A stretch of DNA of 38,431 nt from a virus. The notes beneath the pieces are model-generated. The model worked only from the letters and a program-made list of their open reading frames with translations. It did no database searches and was not told the DNA's origin. Shown piece after piece: positions 1 through 6,788 of the stretch. Location of the stretch: the IMG/VR virus record IMGVR_UViG_3300047300_000226, positions 1-38,431 of that record, one strand, 5' to 3'. The position numbers were made by a program, and so were the translations under genes. Within the stretch, counting starts at the first letter, position 1, and each line of letters starts with the position of its first letter.

Positions 1-127
1 TGCTTCGATGCTGATGAGCCGGGTAAGAAGGCCTCTAAAGAGGTTGCTGAACTGTTCGGACAGAAGGCTAAGATCGTTAAGCATTTGAGTGGCTACAAAG
101 ATGCTTGTGATTACCTCATTGCAGGGG
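1..127. repeat. Terminal direct repeat, left copy
   Basis: Bases 1-127 are identical to 38305-38431. The repeat lies inside the primase-helicase coding sequence and is in frame across the join. A length of 127 equals a common maximum assembler k-mer, so this is most simply an assembly overlap that marks a circular contig, not a biological terminal redundancy. Confidence 0.95.
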
Positions 128-1029
128 CTAATAAAGAGTTCGTTAATGAGTGGTGGAGAGCTGAGACTTACATACCTGACGGGATCATCAATGCTGCATC
201 TCTGTGGGAGGAAGTGATTAAACCTGAGGCTAAGGCTGAGGCTATGTATCCTTGGAAGGGCTTGAACAAGCTCCTCTATGGTATGCGTCCATCTGAGTTA
301 ATCACAGTCACAGCAGGTTCAGGATTGGGTAAGAGTCAGTTCTTGCGAGAGATCTTGTTTAACATCTTGAACACTACGAAGTGGAATATTGGAGGTTTAT
401 TCCTTGAAGAGTCCACTCGAAAGACAGCTAGAAGTATCATGAGTTTACACGCTAACAAGTTGTTACACTTGCCTGACACACCAACCACTGAACAGGAGCT
501 TAAAGATGCTTTCGATGCAACTCTTGGTAGTAATCGTATCTATCTTTTTGATCACTTCGGTAGCAGTGATGTGGACAACATTGCTAACAGAATCAGATAT
601 ATGGCTAAGGCTTGCGATTGTAGGGTTATATTCCTTGATCACATCAGTATTGTGGTATCTGGTCAAGACCTTGGAGATGAACGTAAAGCTATTGATAACA
701 TGATGACCAAGCTTCGTACACTGGTACAGGAGTTAGAGATTACCCTGATCTGTGTCAGCCACCTTCGTAGGCCAACTGGTAATCAAGGCCACGAAGATGG
801 GCAAGCTGTATCACTGTCTCAACTGCGAGGATCAGGTGCAATTGCTCAGTTGTCAGACGCTGTAATCACATTGGAGCGTAACAGTATGGCTGAGAATGAC
901 AATGAAAGGCATCAGACTAAAGTAGCTGTAGCTAAGAATCGTTACAATGGCTATACAGGCCCAGCTTGTGTGCTTAAATATGACATGGAGACTGGACGTA
1001 TGATTGAACTTGAAGAGGAAACATTATGA
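1..1029 (+). CDS. DNA primase-helicase (T7 gp4-like), C-terminal part
   Basis: This is the 3' part of the gene that begins at 37705; joined across the window ends it encodes 542 residues, close to T7 gp4 (566). It starts within the TOPRIM acidic motif (D203 and D205 of the joined protein) and continues into a hexameric DnaB-type helicase: Walker A GSGLGKS at about 306-312, Walker B aspartate at about 413 (FLDH), and the late motif QLRGSGAIAQLSD that contacts DNA in this family. It unwinds the fork and primes the lagging strand for the family A polymerase at 2469. The apparent start at 85 (TTG) is internal. The stop overlaps the next gene by ATGA. Confidence 0.96.
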   Translation, partial: CFDADEPGKKASKEVAELFGQKAKIVKHLSGYKDACDYLIAGANKEFVNEWWRAETYIPDGIINAASLWEEVIKPEAKAEAMYPWKGLNKLLYGMRPSELITVTAGSGLGKSQFLREILFNILNTTKWNIGGLFLEESTRKTARSIMSLHANKLLHLPDTPTTEQELKDAFDATLGSNRIYLFDHFGSSDVDNIANRIRYMAKACDCRVIFLDHISIVVSGQDLGDERKAIDNMMTKLRTLVQELEITLICVSHLRRPTGNQGHEDGQAVSLSQLRGSGAIAQLSDAVITLERNSMAENDNERHQTKVAVAKNRYNGYTGPACVLKYDMETGRMIELEEETL

Positions 1030-1247
1030 GTAACAGAGAAGACGGTAAAGGTTCAACACCTCGTCCCTTCAGCGTAGCTCAGGCTGAATATGAAGCTCGA
1101 TGGGATGCTATCTTTGGTCGTGAGAGTAACGATAAAGTACGTGACTTTCAGTTCGATAAATCTGAGGAATATTCTTCTGAGTTAACGTCAGAAATGAACA
1201 ACTCAGATAATTTCAAACAACAACCTAAGGAAACTAAAGATGAGTAG
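1026..1247 (+). CDS. Hypothetical protein, 73 aa
   Basis: Small hydrophilic, charged protein without cysteines or a membrane segment; I do not recognise a family. The ATG overlaps the helicase stop (ATGA), so it is probably translated by coupling to the helicase. Its stop is overlapped by the start of the membrane protein at 1240. Position between helicase and polymerase suggests it is expressed with the replication genes, but no function can be read from the sequence. Confidence 0.75.
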   Translation: MSNREDGKGSTPRPFSVAQAEYEARWDAIFGRESNDKVRDFQFDKSEEYSSELTSEMNNSDNFKQQPKETKDE

Positions 1248-1386
1248 TACTTTAATTGCAATTGTAGGTGTTGTCTATGCTGTAGTGGCTGTAGACTTGA
1301 TCATCAAAGGGAATACAGGTCTTGGTATAGCCTTTGTAGGTTATGCTTTGGGTAATGTTGGATTGTACATGGAGGCTGCAAAATGA
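1240..1386 (+). CDS. Small two-helix membrane protein, 48 aa
   Basis: A 48-residue reading frame starting MSSTLIAIVGVVYAVV, overlapping the upstream gene by 8 nt and the downstream gene by ATGA. It contains two hydrophobic stretches (about residues 3-21 and 27-43) separated by DLIIKGN, so it looks like a helical hairpin in the inner membrane. Gap-free packing and ATGA coupling support it as real despite its size. Function is unknown. Confidence 0.7.
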   Translation: MSSTLIAIVGVVYAVVAVDLIIKGNTGLGIAFVGYALGNVGLYMEAAK

Positions 1387-1622
1387 ACAGAGAACAAATA
1401 ATTCGCATGGCACGAGAGGCGGGGTTGGTTGATAACGATTTTGAACCCTCTGAGTGGTGTGTCCATGAATACATGGCATTTGCCGCCCTTGTCGCTTCTG
1501 CCGCACAAGCGAAAGAGCGTGAGGCGTGTGCACAGATTGTTGAATCTGAAGCAATGCAGTATGCCGAACCTGTATGGGCTTTTGAAATTGTCAACGACAT
1601 AAAAGCAAGGGGTGACGCATGA
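1383..1622 (+). CDS. AAQAKEREAC-motif protein, copy 1, 79 aa
   Basis: Small phage protein with the motif SAAQAKEREACAQI at about residues 39-52, which I recognise as recurrent in Burkholderiales and freshwater phages; no function is known to me. It ends IKARGDA, a variant of the AIRARGQ tail in the genes at 1897 and 2148. A 39-bp stretch (1494-1532) is identical to 2014-2052 in the gene at 1897, so the two are paralogues or products of recent conversion. Codons in the shared block (gcg, cgc, cgt) look richer in GC than the surrounding genes. Start and stop use ATGA overlaps. Confidence 0.8.
   Translation: MNREQIIRMAREAGLVDNDFEPSEWCVHEYMAFAALVASAAQAKEREACAQIVESEAMQYAEPVWAFEIVNDIKARGDA
1494..1532. 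repeat. 39-bp perfect repeat, copy 1
   Basis: Identical to 2014-2052. Encodes ASAAQAKEREACA in the 79-aa gene and in the 84-aa gene. Exact identity with diverged flanks points to recent duplication or gene conversion. Confidence 0.9.
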
Positions 1623-1900
1623 CTAAAGCTGTACCTAAGTGGATGCAACGAATGATTGACATGGGTGTTCATCCTGATGTAATTGCACAGAGAGCTGAAC
1701 AGCGTAGGATTAGAGATCGTGAATGGGCTTTGAAGAACAAGGACAAGAAAGCTATGCACAAGAGAACTTATAGGGCTAAGAAGAATAGTGCACAGGCTAC
1801 AGAGGCTGCTGGAGTAGCTATAAAGTATACATATCGTCCTAACTGGAAAGAAGCTCCTGTGTATTATTGCCCTGAATTGACGTATAGAGGTATGCGATGA
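1619..1900 (+). CDS. Hypothetical basic protein, 93 aa
   Basis: Lysine- and arginine-rich protein (central segment RRIRDREWALKNKDKKAMHK). It begins KAVPKWMQRMIDMGVHPDVIAQRA, which looks like a short helix-turn-helix-type segment, so nucleic acid binding is conceivable but unproven. It sits between the two AAQAKEREAC-motif genes and is coupled to both by ATGA overlaps. Confidence 0.75.
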   Translation: MTKAVPKWMQRMIDMGVHPDVIAQRAEQRRIRDREWALKNKDKKAMHKRTYRAKKNSAQATEAAGVAIKYTYRPNWKEAPVYYCPELTYRGMR

Positions 1901-2151
1901 CAACAGAAGACATTATTCGCATTGCGCAGGAGGCAAAGCAATATGCTGAATATGTAACCCCACAAGGGATGGAGTGGTTTGACATCTACAACGAGCGCTT
2001 CGCAGTATTGATTGCTTCTGCCGCACAAGCGAAAGAGCGTGAGGCGTGTGCAAAGGTGTGTGAAGAAATTTATACGGGTGAAGAAGCGTGTGGGGATTGG
2101 CCTACACCTGAGATGTGCGCTGATGCCATCCGAGCAAGAGGACAAGAATGA
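1897..2151 (+). CDS. AAQAKEREAC-motif protein, copy 2, 84 aa
   Basis: Second member of the motif family: SAAQAKEREACAKVCEEI at about residues 41-58, then a cysteine-containing segment and the tail ADAIRARGQE. The N-terminus (TTEDIIRIAQEA) parallels copy 1 (NREQIIRMAREA). The 39-bp identity with copy 1 at 2014-2052 and the 29-bp near-identity of its 3' end with the 3' end of the next gene show this stretch has been rearranged. Function unknown. ATGA overlaps at both ends. Confidence 0.8.
   Translation: MTTEDIIRIAQEAKQYAEYVTPQGMEWFDIYNERFAVLIASAAQAKEREACAKVCEEIYTGEEACGDWPTPEMCADAIRARGQE
2014..2052. repeat. 39-bp perfect repeat, copy 2
   Basis: Partner of 1494-1532, 520 bp downstream, in the 84-aa gene. 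A deletion between the copies would fuse the two genes and remove the 93-aa gene between them. Confidence 0.9.
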
Positions 2152-2357
2152 AACGCATAGATTATTTTTGGCCTAGAGCCACAACCAAAATCACAGGCAT
2201 TGTTTTTATTTCTCAAATATTGACTGACGTTCTTAGTTTTAGAAAGCCTGAGTTTCATTGGGTTTTACCAATGTGCGGTTTGCTTTTTATGGCGGCTATT
2301 GTGTGGACTTTGTACGCCGTGGTTATCAATGCCATCCGAGCAAGGGGACAAGCATGA
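2148..2357 (+). CDS. Small membrane protein with AIRARGQA tail, 69 aa
   Basis: Body with two hydrophobic segments (about residues 14-31 and 39-62), so probably an inner-membrane protein. The last residues, INAIRARGQA, match the C-terminus of the preceding gene both as protein and as DNA (27 of 29 bases, 2123-2151 against 2329-2357). This looks like a membrane segment fused onto the tail of an AAQAKEREAC-type gene. Unknown function; ATGA overlaps upstream and downstream. Confidence 0.7.
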   Translation: MKRIDYFWPRATTKITGIVFISQILTDVLSFRKPEFHWVLPMCGLLFMAAIVWTLYAVVINAIRARGQA

Positions 2358-2536
2358 TGGACTTAGACAAGATAGCTGGTAGAATGCTTGACTTGGAGAG
2401 TAAGTACTATGAGTTGCAAGACAAGTATCAATTACTTATCCATCACTATGAAGACTTGAAAGCTGAGTATGAAACGTATCGTTCTAGACATCGAGACAAC
2501 ATTAGATCACAACACGATCTGGATGGTAGTCACTAA
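2354..2536 (+). CDS. Hypothetical coiled-coil protein, 60 aa
   Basis: Starts at the ATG that overlaps the previous stop (ATGA). It is almost wholly helical with a heptad-like pattern (LESKYYELQDKYQLLIHHYEDL), suggesting a short coiled coil. Its last 68 nt overlap the start of the DNA polymerase gene in another frame, an unusually long overlap for this arm. No family recognised. Confidence 0.65.
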   Translation: MMDLDKIAGRMLDLESKYYELQDKYQLLIHHYEDLKAEYETYRSRHRDNIRSQHDLDGSH

Positions 2537-4187
2537 GGACATCGACACTGGAGAAGTTAATGTATGGAAAGCAGCAGACAACCTCGTGGGGTATTTAAAG
2601 GACGTTACGTTGATAGTCGCTCACAACGGGATCGGCTTCGATTTTCCGATACTCAATCGGCTCTGGACTACGAAGATTCGCTTGAGCCAAGTGTACGATA
2701 CGTTGATAGCGTCAAGACTGCTAGATCCATCAATAGAGAACGGTCACAGCTTAGACGCATGGGGAGAGAGACTCCAGAGGAAAAAGATTGACTATACAGG
2801 AGTGTGGACATGGTTAATGAACAGACGAGAGGAGTACAAAGGTGAGTGCTTTAACATTCCTCACATGGCTCTTCTGGAGCATTATTGCATTAGGGACGTT
2901 GAGGTCACTTGTGATCTTTATAAGCACCTTACTTCTGAATTCACTAAGAAAGACTTTTCACAAGAAAGCCTTGCTTTGGAACATAAAGTAGCATCTATCA
3001 TTGCTGAACAAGAACGTAATGGATTCAAACTGGACTTACCCTATGCAACTTGTTTACTTGCTGACATCAAAGGAAAGATGGCTGGAATATATGAGCAGAT
3101 GCAACAGAGGTGGCCTCCAGTCATCACTCCAAGGTTCCACAAGACCTCAGGAAAGCCCATCAAAGATGCCGTTGATACTTTCAACCCCGGAAGTAGACAG
3201 CAAATTGGACAGAAGCTGATGGAGTTAGGATGGAAACCTAAGGACTTTACAGAGAAGGGTCAGGCTATTGTTGATGAATCTGTACTGTCCAAGGTTACTA
3301 ACATTCCTGAGGCTCAGATGATCGCTGAATACCTGATGCTACAGAAACGTGTAGCTCAGATTGAAAGTTGGCTAGAAGCTGTTGGTAAGGATGGTAGAGT
3401 TCACGGTAAAGTGATAACCAATGGAGCTGTTACAGGTAGGATGACTCACAGTAGTCCTAACATGGCACAGATTCCCAATGCAGGTAGCATCTATGGCCCA
3501 GAGTGTAGGGAGTGTTGGACAGTTGAAACAGGTAACGTATTGGTTGGTTGTGACGCTAGTGGCCTTGAGCTTCGTATGCTTGCACATTACATGAAAGATG
3601 AGAATTATGTTAAAACGGTCATTGAAGGATCATCAAAGGATGGAACTGATGTACACACGCAAAACCAGAAAGCTGCAGGTTTGCAGACAAGGGATCAAGC
3701 GAAGACGTTTATTTACGCATTCCTATACGGTGCAGGGCCAGCTAAGATTGGTTCCATTGTCGGTGGTAATGCTAAAGCGGGACAGAAACTTATCGACTCC
3801 TTTCTTGCGAACACACCCGCCCTTCAACGTCTTAGAAATACGGTTAGCAAGTATGCAGGTAAGGGCTTTGTACCGGGGCTTGATGGCCGTAAAATATGGG
3901 TGCGCTCAGAACACGCAGCTCTCAATTCGCTCCTTCAAGGGGCTGGGGCGATTGTAATGAAGAAAGCTTTAGTACTATTTTATGATAAGACTAAGGCTAA
4001 TAAGTGGCCTGTGAAGCTGGTGGCAAATGTCCATGATGAATTTCAGTTGGAAGTTTCTAAGGAATATGCTACAATAGTAGGTGAGGCTGCAAAGGCAAGT
4101 ATCGTTGAAGCTGGGGAGTACTTTAAGCTTCGTTGTCCATTAGACGGGGAGTATAAAATTGGTGCAAACTGGCGTGAAACACATTGA
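2469..4187 (+). CDS. DNA polymerase A (T7 gp5-like) with 3'-5' exonuclease
   Basis: Replicative family A polymerase, 572 residues, shorter than T7 gp5 (704). The N-terminal proofreading exonuclease shows D7 and E9 (LDIETT), which fixes the start at 2469. Polymerase motif A is GCDASGLELRM (D362), motif B is RDQAKTFIYAFLYG (R408, K412, Y416, G421), and motif C is VHDEF (H522, D523). Y416 occupies the position of E. coli Pol I F762, as in T7. It should work with the primase-helicase, the SSB-like protein at 4572 and the exonuclease at 4990. T7 gp5 needs host thioredoxin; whether this shorter enzyme does cannot be told. The start lies inside the 60-aa gene upstream. Confidence 0.97.
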   Translation: MKRIVLDIETTLDHNTIWMVVTKDIDTGEVNVWKAADNLVGYLKDVTLIVAHNGIGFDFPILNRLWTTKIRLSQVYDTLIASRLLDPSIENGHSLDAWGERLQRKKIDYTGVWTWLMNRREEYKGECFNIPHMALLEHYCIRDVEVTCDLYKHLTSEFTKKDFSQESLALEHKVASIIAEQERNGFKLDLPYATCLLADIKGKMAGIYEQMQQRWPPVITPRFHKTSGKPIKDAVDTFNPGSRQQIGQKLMELGWKPKDFTEKGQAIVDESVLSKVTNIPEAQMIAEYLMLQKRVAQIESWLEAVGKDGRVHGKVITNGAVTGRMTHSSPNMAQIPNAGSIYGPECRECWTVETGNVLVGCDASGLELRMLAHYMKDENYVKTVIEGSSKDGTDVHTQNQKAAGLQTRDQAKTFIYAFLYGAGPAKIGSIVGGNAKAGQKLIDSFLANTPALQRLRNTVSKYAGKGFVPGLDGRKIWVRSEHAALNSLLQGAGAIVMKKALVLFYDKTKANKWPVKLVANVHDEFQLEVSKEYATIVGEAAKASIVEAGEYFKLRCPLDGEYKIGANWRETH

Positions 4188-4353
4188 TAAGAATCAGATT
4201 ATCTTTGACGTTGAAGGAAATACTTTCAAGGTCAGGATAGGACAGGATCTAGATCTTGAAGAGGTATACACAGTCTTAGTATCGGCTGTGGTACATTTAG
4301 AAGAACTAGCATTGGGTATGGTAGCTCACCCAGAATCTCAAGAGCTACATTGA
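4159..4353 (+). CDS. Hypothetical protein, 64 aa
   Basis: Small acidic protein (NQIIFDVEGNTFKVRIGQDL, then a helix). A TTG start at 4159 is preferred because GGGGAG lies 7 nt upstream (4146-4151); the alternative GTG at 4174 has no Shine-Dalgarno match. It overlaps the polymerase 3' end by 29 nt. No family recognised. Confidence 0.65.
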   Translation: MVQTGVKHIDKNQIIFDVEGNTFKVRIGQDLDLEEVYTVLVSAVVHLEELALGMVAHPESQELH

Positions 4354-4391
4354 CGTTTACTTTGTAAACATAAACTGATAGAGGAACTTAA

Positions 4392-4544
4392 ATGGTATTT
4401 AACATTGAACCTAATGAAGCTGCTTTCATTGTTCGAGTGATTGGTCAATTGCCTACTGAGTCAGGTGCATTCCCACTGCATCAGAAGTTGGTAGCACAAT
4501 TTCAAGAGCAAGAGAAACAGACTGAAACTGTAGTAACTGAGTAA
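4392..4544 (+). CDS. Hypothetical protein, 50 aa
   Basis: Begins MVFNIEPNEAAFIVRVIGQLP, with GAGGAAC about 5-10 nt upstream. The fold looks like a short strand-helix-helix unit with a glutamine- and glutamate-rich end. It fits exactly between the 64-aa gene and the SSB-like gene. Similar one-domain proteins are common beside phage SSB genes, but I cannot name this one. Confidence 0.65.
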   Translation: MVFNIEPNEAAFIVRVIGQLPTESGAFPLHQKLVAQFQEQEKQTETVVTE

Positions 4545-4571
4545 ATTAACTTTAAATTGAAGGAAAATGAA

Positions 4572-5003
4572 ATGAGTATTGATAGCATGAAACCCGTAAA
4601 AGTCGCTGGTGAACTGTACTGGTCTAACTGGATGAAAGAGTACAACAAGAAGTTCAACGAGGCTAACGATAAGTATGAGTGCACATTAGGACAGTTGAGT
4701 GATGCAGCTTGTGCTAAGTTGGAAGAGCTTGGTATTAAGTTAAAAGACAAAGACACAATGGGTAAGTACATTGTTGGTAAGTCTAAGTTCTTGTTTGAGC
4801 CTGTGGACGAAGAAGGTAATCCTGTTGACATTAGTAAGATTGGTAACGGTACTAAGTGTTACGCCTTGGTGTCCTCATATCGTCACAAGATGTCAGCTAA
4901 GTTCGGTGCAGCTCCTTCCATTAAGAAGATTGTGATTACAGAACTTAAAGTTTATAGTCCAGAGGGTGCTGAGGAAGAAGAGACAGCGGATGACATCCTC
5001 TAA
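4572..5003 (+). CDS. Single-stranded DNA-binding protein, putative (gp2.5 position)
   Basis: 143 residues from the ATG at 4572, chosen because AAGGA lies just upstream; a TTG at 4557 is in frame but poorer. The body contains strand-rich segments such as GNGTKCYALVSSYRH and KKIVITELKVYSP. It ends in a strongly acidic tail, EGAEEEETADDIL, the hallmark of phage and bacterial SSBs that recruit polymerase and helicase partners. Location directly after the polymerase and before the 5'-3' exonuclease matches T7 gp2.5-type genes. It is shorter than T7 gp2.5 (232), so identity rests on the tail and context. Confidence 0.75.
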   Translation: MSIDSMKPVKVAGELYWSNWMKEYNKKFNEANDKYECTLGQLSDAACAKLEELGIKLKDKDTMGKYIVGKSKFLFEPVDEEGNPVDISKIGNGTKCYALVSSYRHKMSAKFGAAPSIKKIVITELKVYSPEGAEEEETADDIL

Positions 5004-5706
5004 GGATAGACCTATAGAAGCCATCGTTGATGCGGACTTTCTCGTATACAAGGTTGGCTTCTCTAATGAGGATGAAGAGGAACGATGGGCACTAAATCGA
5101 CTCACTGAATGGTTTACCGACATTATCTATATGCGCTTGAAGTGTGATGACTACAGAGCTTGGATTACAGGTAAAACTAACTTTAGATTCGAGGTAGCTA
5201 CCACCGTTCCTTATAAGGGGAATCGCAAAGATGCTCCTAAGCCTAAGCACTATGATGCCCTTCGCAAGCACTTGATGAAGTTAGGAGCTATCATGACTGA
5301 AGGCGAAGAAGCTGATGACGCTGTAGCTATTGCATCCACTGAAGGTAACTACTGGATTGTTCATGTCGATAAGGATCTAGACCAGTTACCGGGGTGGCAT
5401 TACAATCCTGTTAAAGATGAGGAATACTTTGTTACTGAGTTTGAAGGTCTGTACAGTTTCTACAAACAGATCTTAACTGGTGATAGAGTTGATAACATTG
5501 AAGGACTCAGAGGTATTGGCCCTGTAAAGGCTGATAAGATCTTGAAAGACTGTACAACTGAAAGGGAACTATATGATGCTTGCCTCAAGGCTTATTCTGG
5601 AAACTCTCAAAGGGTACTGGAGAACGGGCAATTACTGTGGTTAAGAAGAAAGACAAACCAGATGTGGCAACCTCCTTCTACCTTGCAGGATCTAAGTGGC
5701 ACGTAA
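4990..5706 (+). CDS. 5'-3' exonuclease (T7 gp6-like)
   Basis: 238 residues from ATG 4990, overlapping the SSB-like gene by 14 nt. It carries the metal-binding acidic motifs of the FEN/gp6 family: VDADFLVY (D14, D16), EGEEADDAV (E106, D109, D110), HVDKDLDQ (D127, D129) and GDRVDNI (D165, D168). The helix-3-turn-helix GLRGIGPVKADKIL follows at about 172-185. It degrades duplex DNA from 5' ends; in T7 this removes primers and breaks down host DNA. The end (QLLWLRRK) is typical of the family. Its last 70 nt overlap the putative metallopeptidase gene. Confidence 0.93.
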   Translation: MTSSKDRPIEAIVDADFLVYKVGFSNEDEEERWALNRLTEWFTDIIYMRLKCDDYRAWITGKTNFRFEVATTVPYKGNRKDAPKPKHYDALRKHLMKLGAIMTEGEEADDAVAIASTEGNYWIVHVDKDLDQLPGWHYNPVKDEEYFVTEFEGLYSFYKQILTGDRVDNIEGLRGIGPVKADKILKDCTTERELYDACLKAYSGNSQRVLENGQLLWLRRKTNQMWQPPSTLQDLSGT

Positions 5707-5933
5707 ACTATTTATGTCATATGGAAGAGATGGGTAAGTGTGATCCTGAAAGGCAGACTATCCACCTACGAATGGACATGAATAAACAAACTACTGAGCA
5801 AACCTTTTATCATGAGTTAGTTCACGCCATCATGTTCACAATGGGTAAGTTAAACCACGATGAGGAGTTTGTTGATACCTTTGGAGCTTTCCTCCATCAG
5901 TATCAGATTACGAAGGAATCACATGAAAGCTAA
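5637..5933 (+). CDS. Small HExxH metallopeptidase-like protein, about 98 aa
   Basis: Contains HELVHAI at about residues 59-65, the zinc-binding signature of metallopeptidases, followed by NHDEEFV, which may supply a third ligand. Ahead of it is a strand segment (KWHVNYL) and CDPERQTIHL. Small one-domain proteins of this design are common in phage replication arms; their substrates are not known to me. The start is uncertain: GTG 5637 keeps the N-terminal strand but has only a distant GGAG, and ATG 5721 would cut into the fold. The 3' end overlaps endonuclease I by 11 nt. Confidence 0.7.
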   Translation: MVKKKDKPDVATSFYLAGSKWHVNYLCHMEEMGKCDPERQTIHLRMDMNKQTTEQTFYHELVHAIMFTMGKLNHDEEFVDTFGAFLHQYQITKESHES

Positions 5934-6360
5934 ACCATTAACAGCTAAACAAGTGGCTCTGAAGCATGGGTTCAGGTCTGGGTTAGAAGACAGGATAGCT
6001 GAGAGTTTAACCGTTGCGGGCATTCCCTTTGAGTATGAGAAGCTAGTGATTGGTTACACTCAACCAGCTAAGGAACGTAAGTACACTCCTGACTTCGTAC
6101 TCCTGAACAATAGTATCATCATTGAGAGTAAGGGAAGATTTATCACAGCTGACAGACAGAAGCATCTAATGATCAAGGAGCAGTACCCTGACTTAGATAT
6201 TAGGTTTGTCTTCAGTAACTCTAAAGCTAAGCTTTCAAAGCTAAGTCAGACAACATATGGTATGTGGTGCGACAAGCATGGGTTTCTGTACGCTGATAAA
6301 GAGATCCCTAAAGAGTGGTTAACCGAGAAAGGTAAAGGAAAGAAGATATATGTTAAATAA
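5923..6360 (+). CDS. Endonuclease I, Holliday-junction resolvase (T7 gp3-like)
   Basis: 145 residues; ATG 5923 is chosen because AAGGA sits 5 nt upstream. It aligns by eye along its length with T7 gp3: FRSGLED (E22), TPDF (D57), IESKG (E68, K70), then KEQYPDLDIRFVF and the C-terminal KEWL. These are the catalytic acidic residues and lysine of the T7 endonuclease I fold. It resolves branched replication intermediates before packaging and, in T7, helps fragment host DNA together with the gp6 exonuclease, encoded here two genes upstream. Confidence 0.95.
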   Translation: MKAKPLTAKQVALKHGFRSGLEDRIAESLTVAGIPFEYEKLVIGYTQPAKERKYTPDFVLLNNSIIIESKGRFITADRQKHLMIKEQYPDLDIRFVFSNSKAKLSKLSQTTYGMWCDKHGFLYADKEIPKEWLTEKGKGKKIYVK

Positions 6361-6613
6361 TCTGATTAAAGCTATGGAGAATTCTCAGGAACTTCGTTAT
6401 GCTTGGGAAGACTTCACAGATGCTGTAGTAGTTGAATCGCTTAAAGAGACTTATCTGCGAACAATCAATGGAGGATTCAGCAGCCATCCTGAAGACATTG
6501 CTGAGAACTTAAAAGTTAATGAAGCTCTAAAGGTTGTCTTAAGTTACTTCATGTACATTGGTGATGCTCAAGAGTTCTTTAAGGAGGCTGAAAATGAACG
6601 TACAGCTGATTAA
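6350..6613 (+). CDS. Hypothetical protein, 87 aa
   Basis: Predicted mostly helical, acidic protein (MENSQELRYAWEDFTDAVVV, then LKVNEALKVVLSYFM). It overlaps the endonuclease I gene by 11 nt and the next gene by 20 nt. The arrangement after endonuclease I recalls small accessory genes in T7-like phages, but no family is recognised. Confidence 0.75.
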   Translation: MLNNLIKAMENSQELRYAWEDFTDAVVVESLKETYLRTINGGFSSHPEDIAENLKVNEALKVVLSYFMYIGDAQEFFKEAENERTAD

Positions 6614-6788
6614 AGAACATGAGAACGGTGATGCTACCTTTATGTTTGACCTTACTAAGGATGAAGCTAATGCACTACTAAGCTTCGGTATCTTAGAAGC
6701 TATCAAAGCTGGGTTACATGAGGGTGAACGACTAACAGTTGAAGGAGAAGATATTGAAGATACTTGTCATACCGGACTGTCAGATTAA
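6594..6788 (+). CDS. Hypothetical protein, 64 aa
   Basis: ATG 6594 has a full AAGGAGG 6 nt upstream (6581-6587), the strongest ribosome-binding site in this arm. The protein has an N-terminal strand (MNVQLIKEHENGDATFMFDL), a helix (DEANALLSFGILEAIKAGL) and an acidic end. The strong site suggests it is made in quantity. Unknown function; overlaps the phosphoesterase gene by 35 nt. Confidence 0.75.
   Translation: MNVQLIKEHENGDATFMFDLTKDEANALLSFGILEAIKAGLHEGERLTVEGEDIEDTCHTGLSD

Noticed and set aside
1-127. True terminal redundancy of a linear packaged genome
   Set aside because: The repeat lies inside the primase-helicase gene and has the length of a common assembly k-mer; T7-type terminal repeats usually lie outside essential genes.
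85-1029. A separate helicase gene starting at TTG 85
   Set aside because: The frame is open from base 1 and continues the primase gene across the circular join; residues before 85 are the TOPRIM motif.
4355-4369. GTTTAC-TTT-GTAAAC hairpin before the 50-aa gene, as a terminator
   Set aside because: Short AT-rich stem with a 3-nt loop and no U-run, in the middle of a continuous operon.
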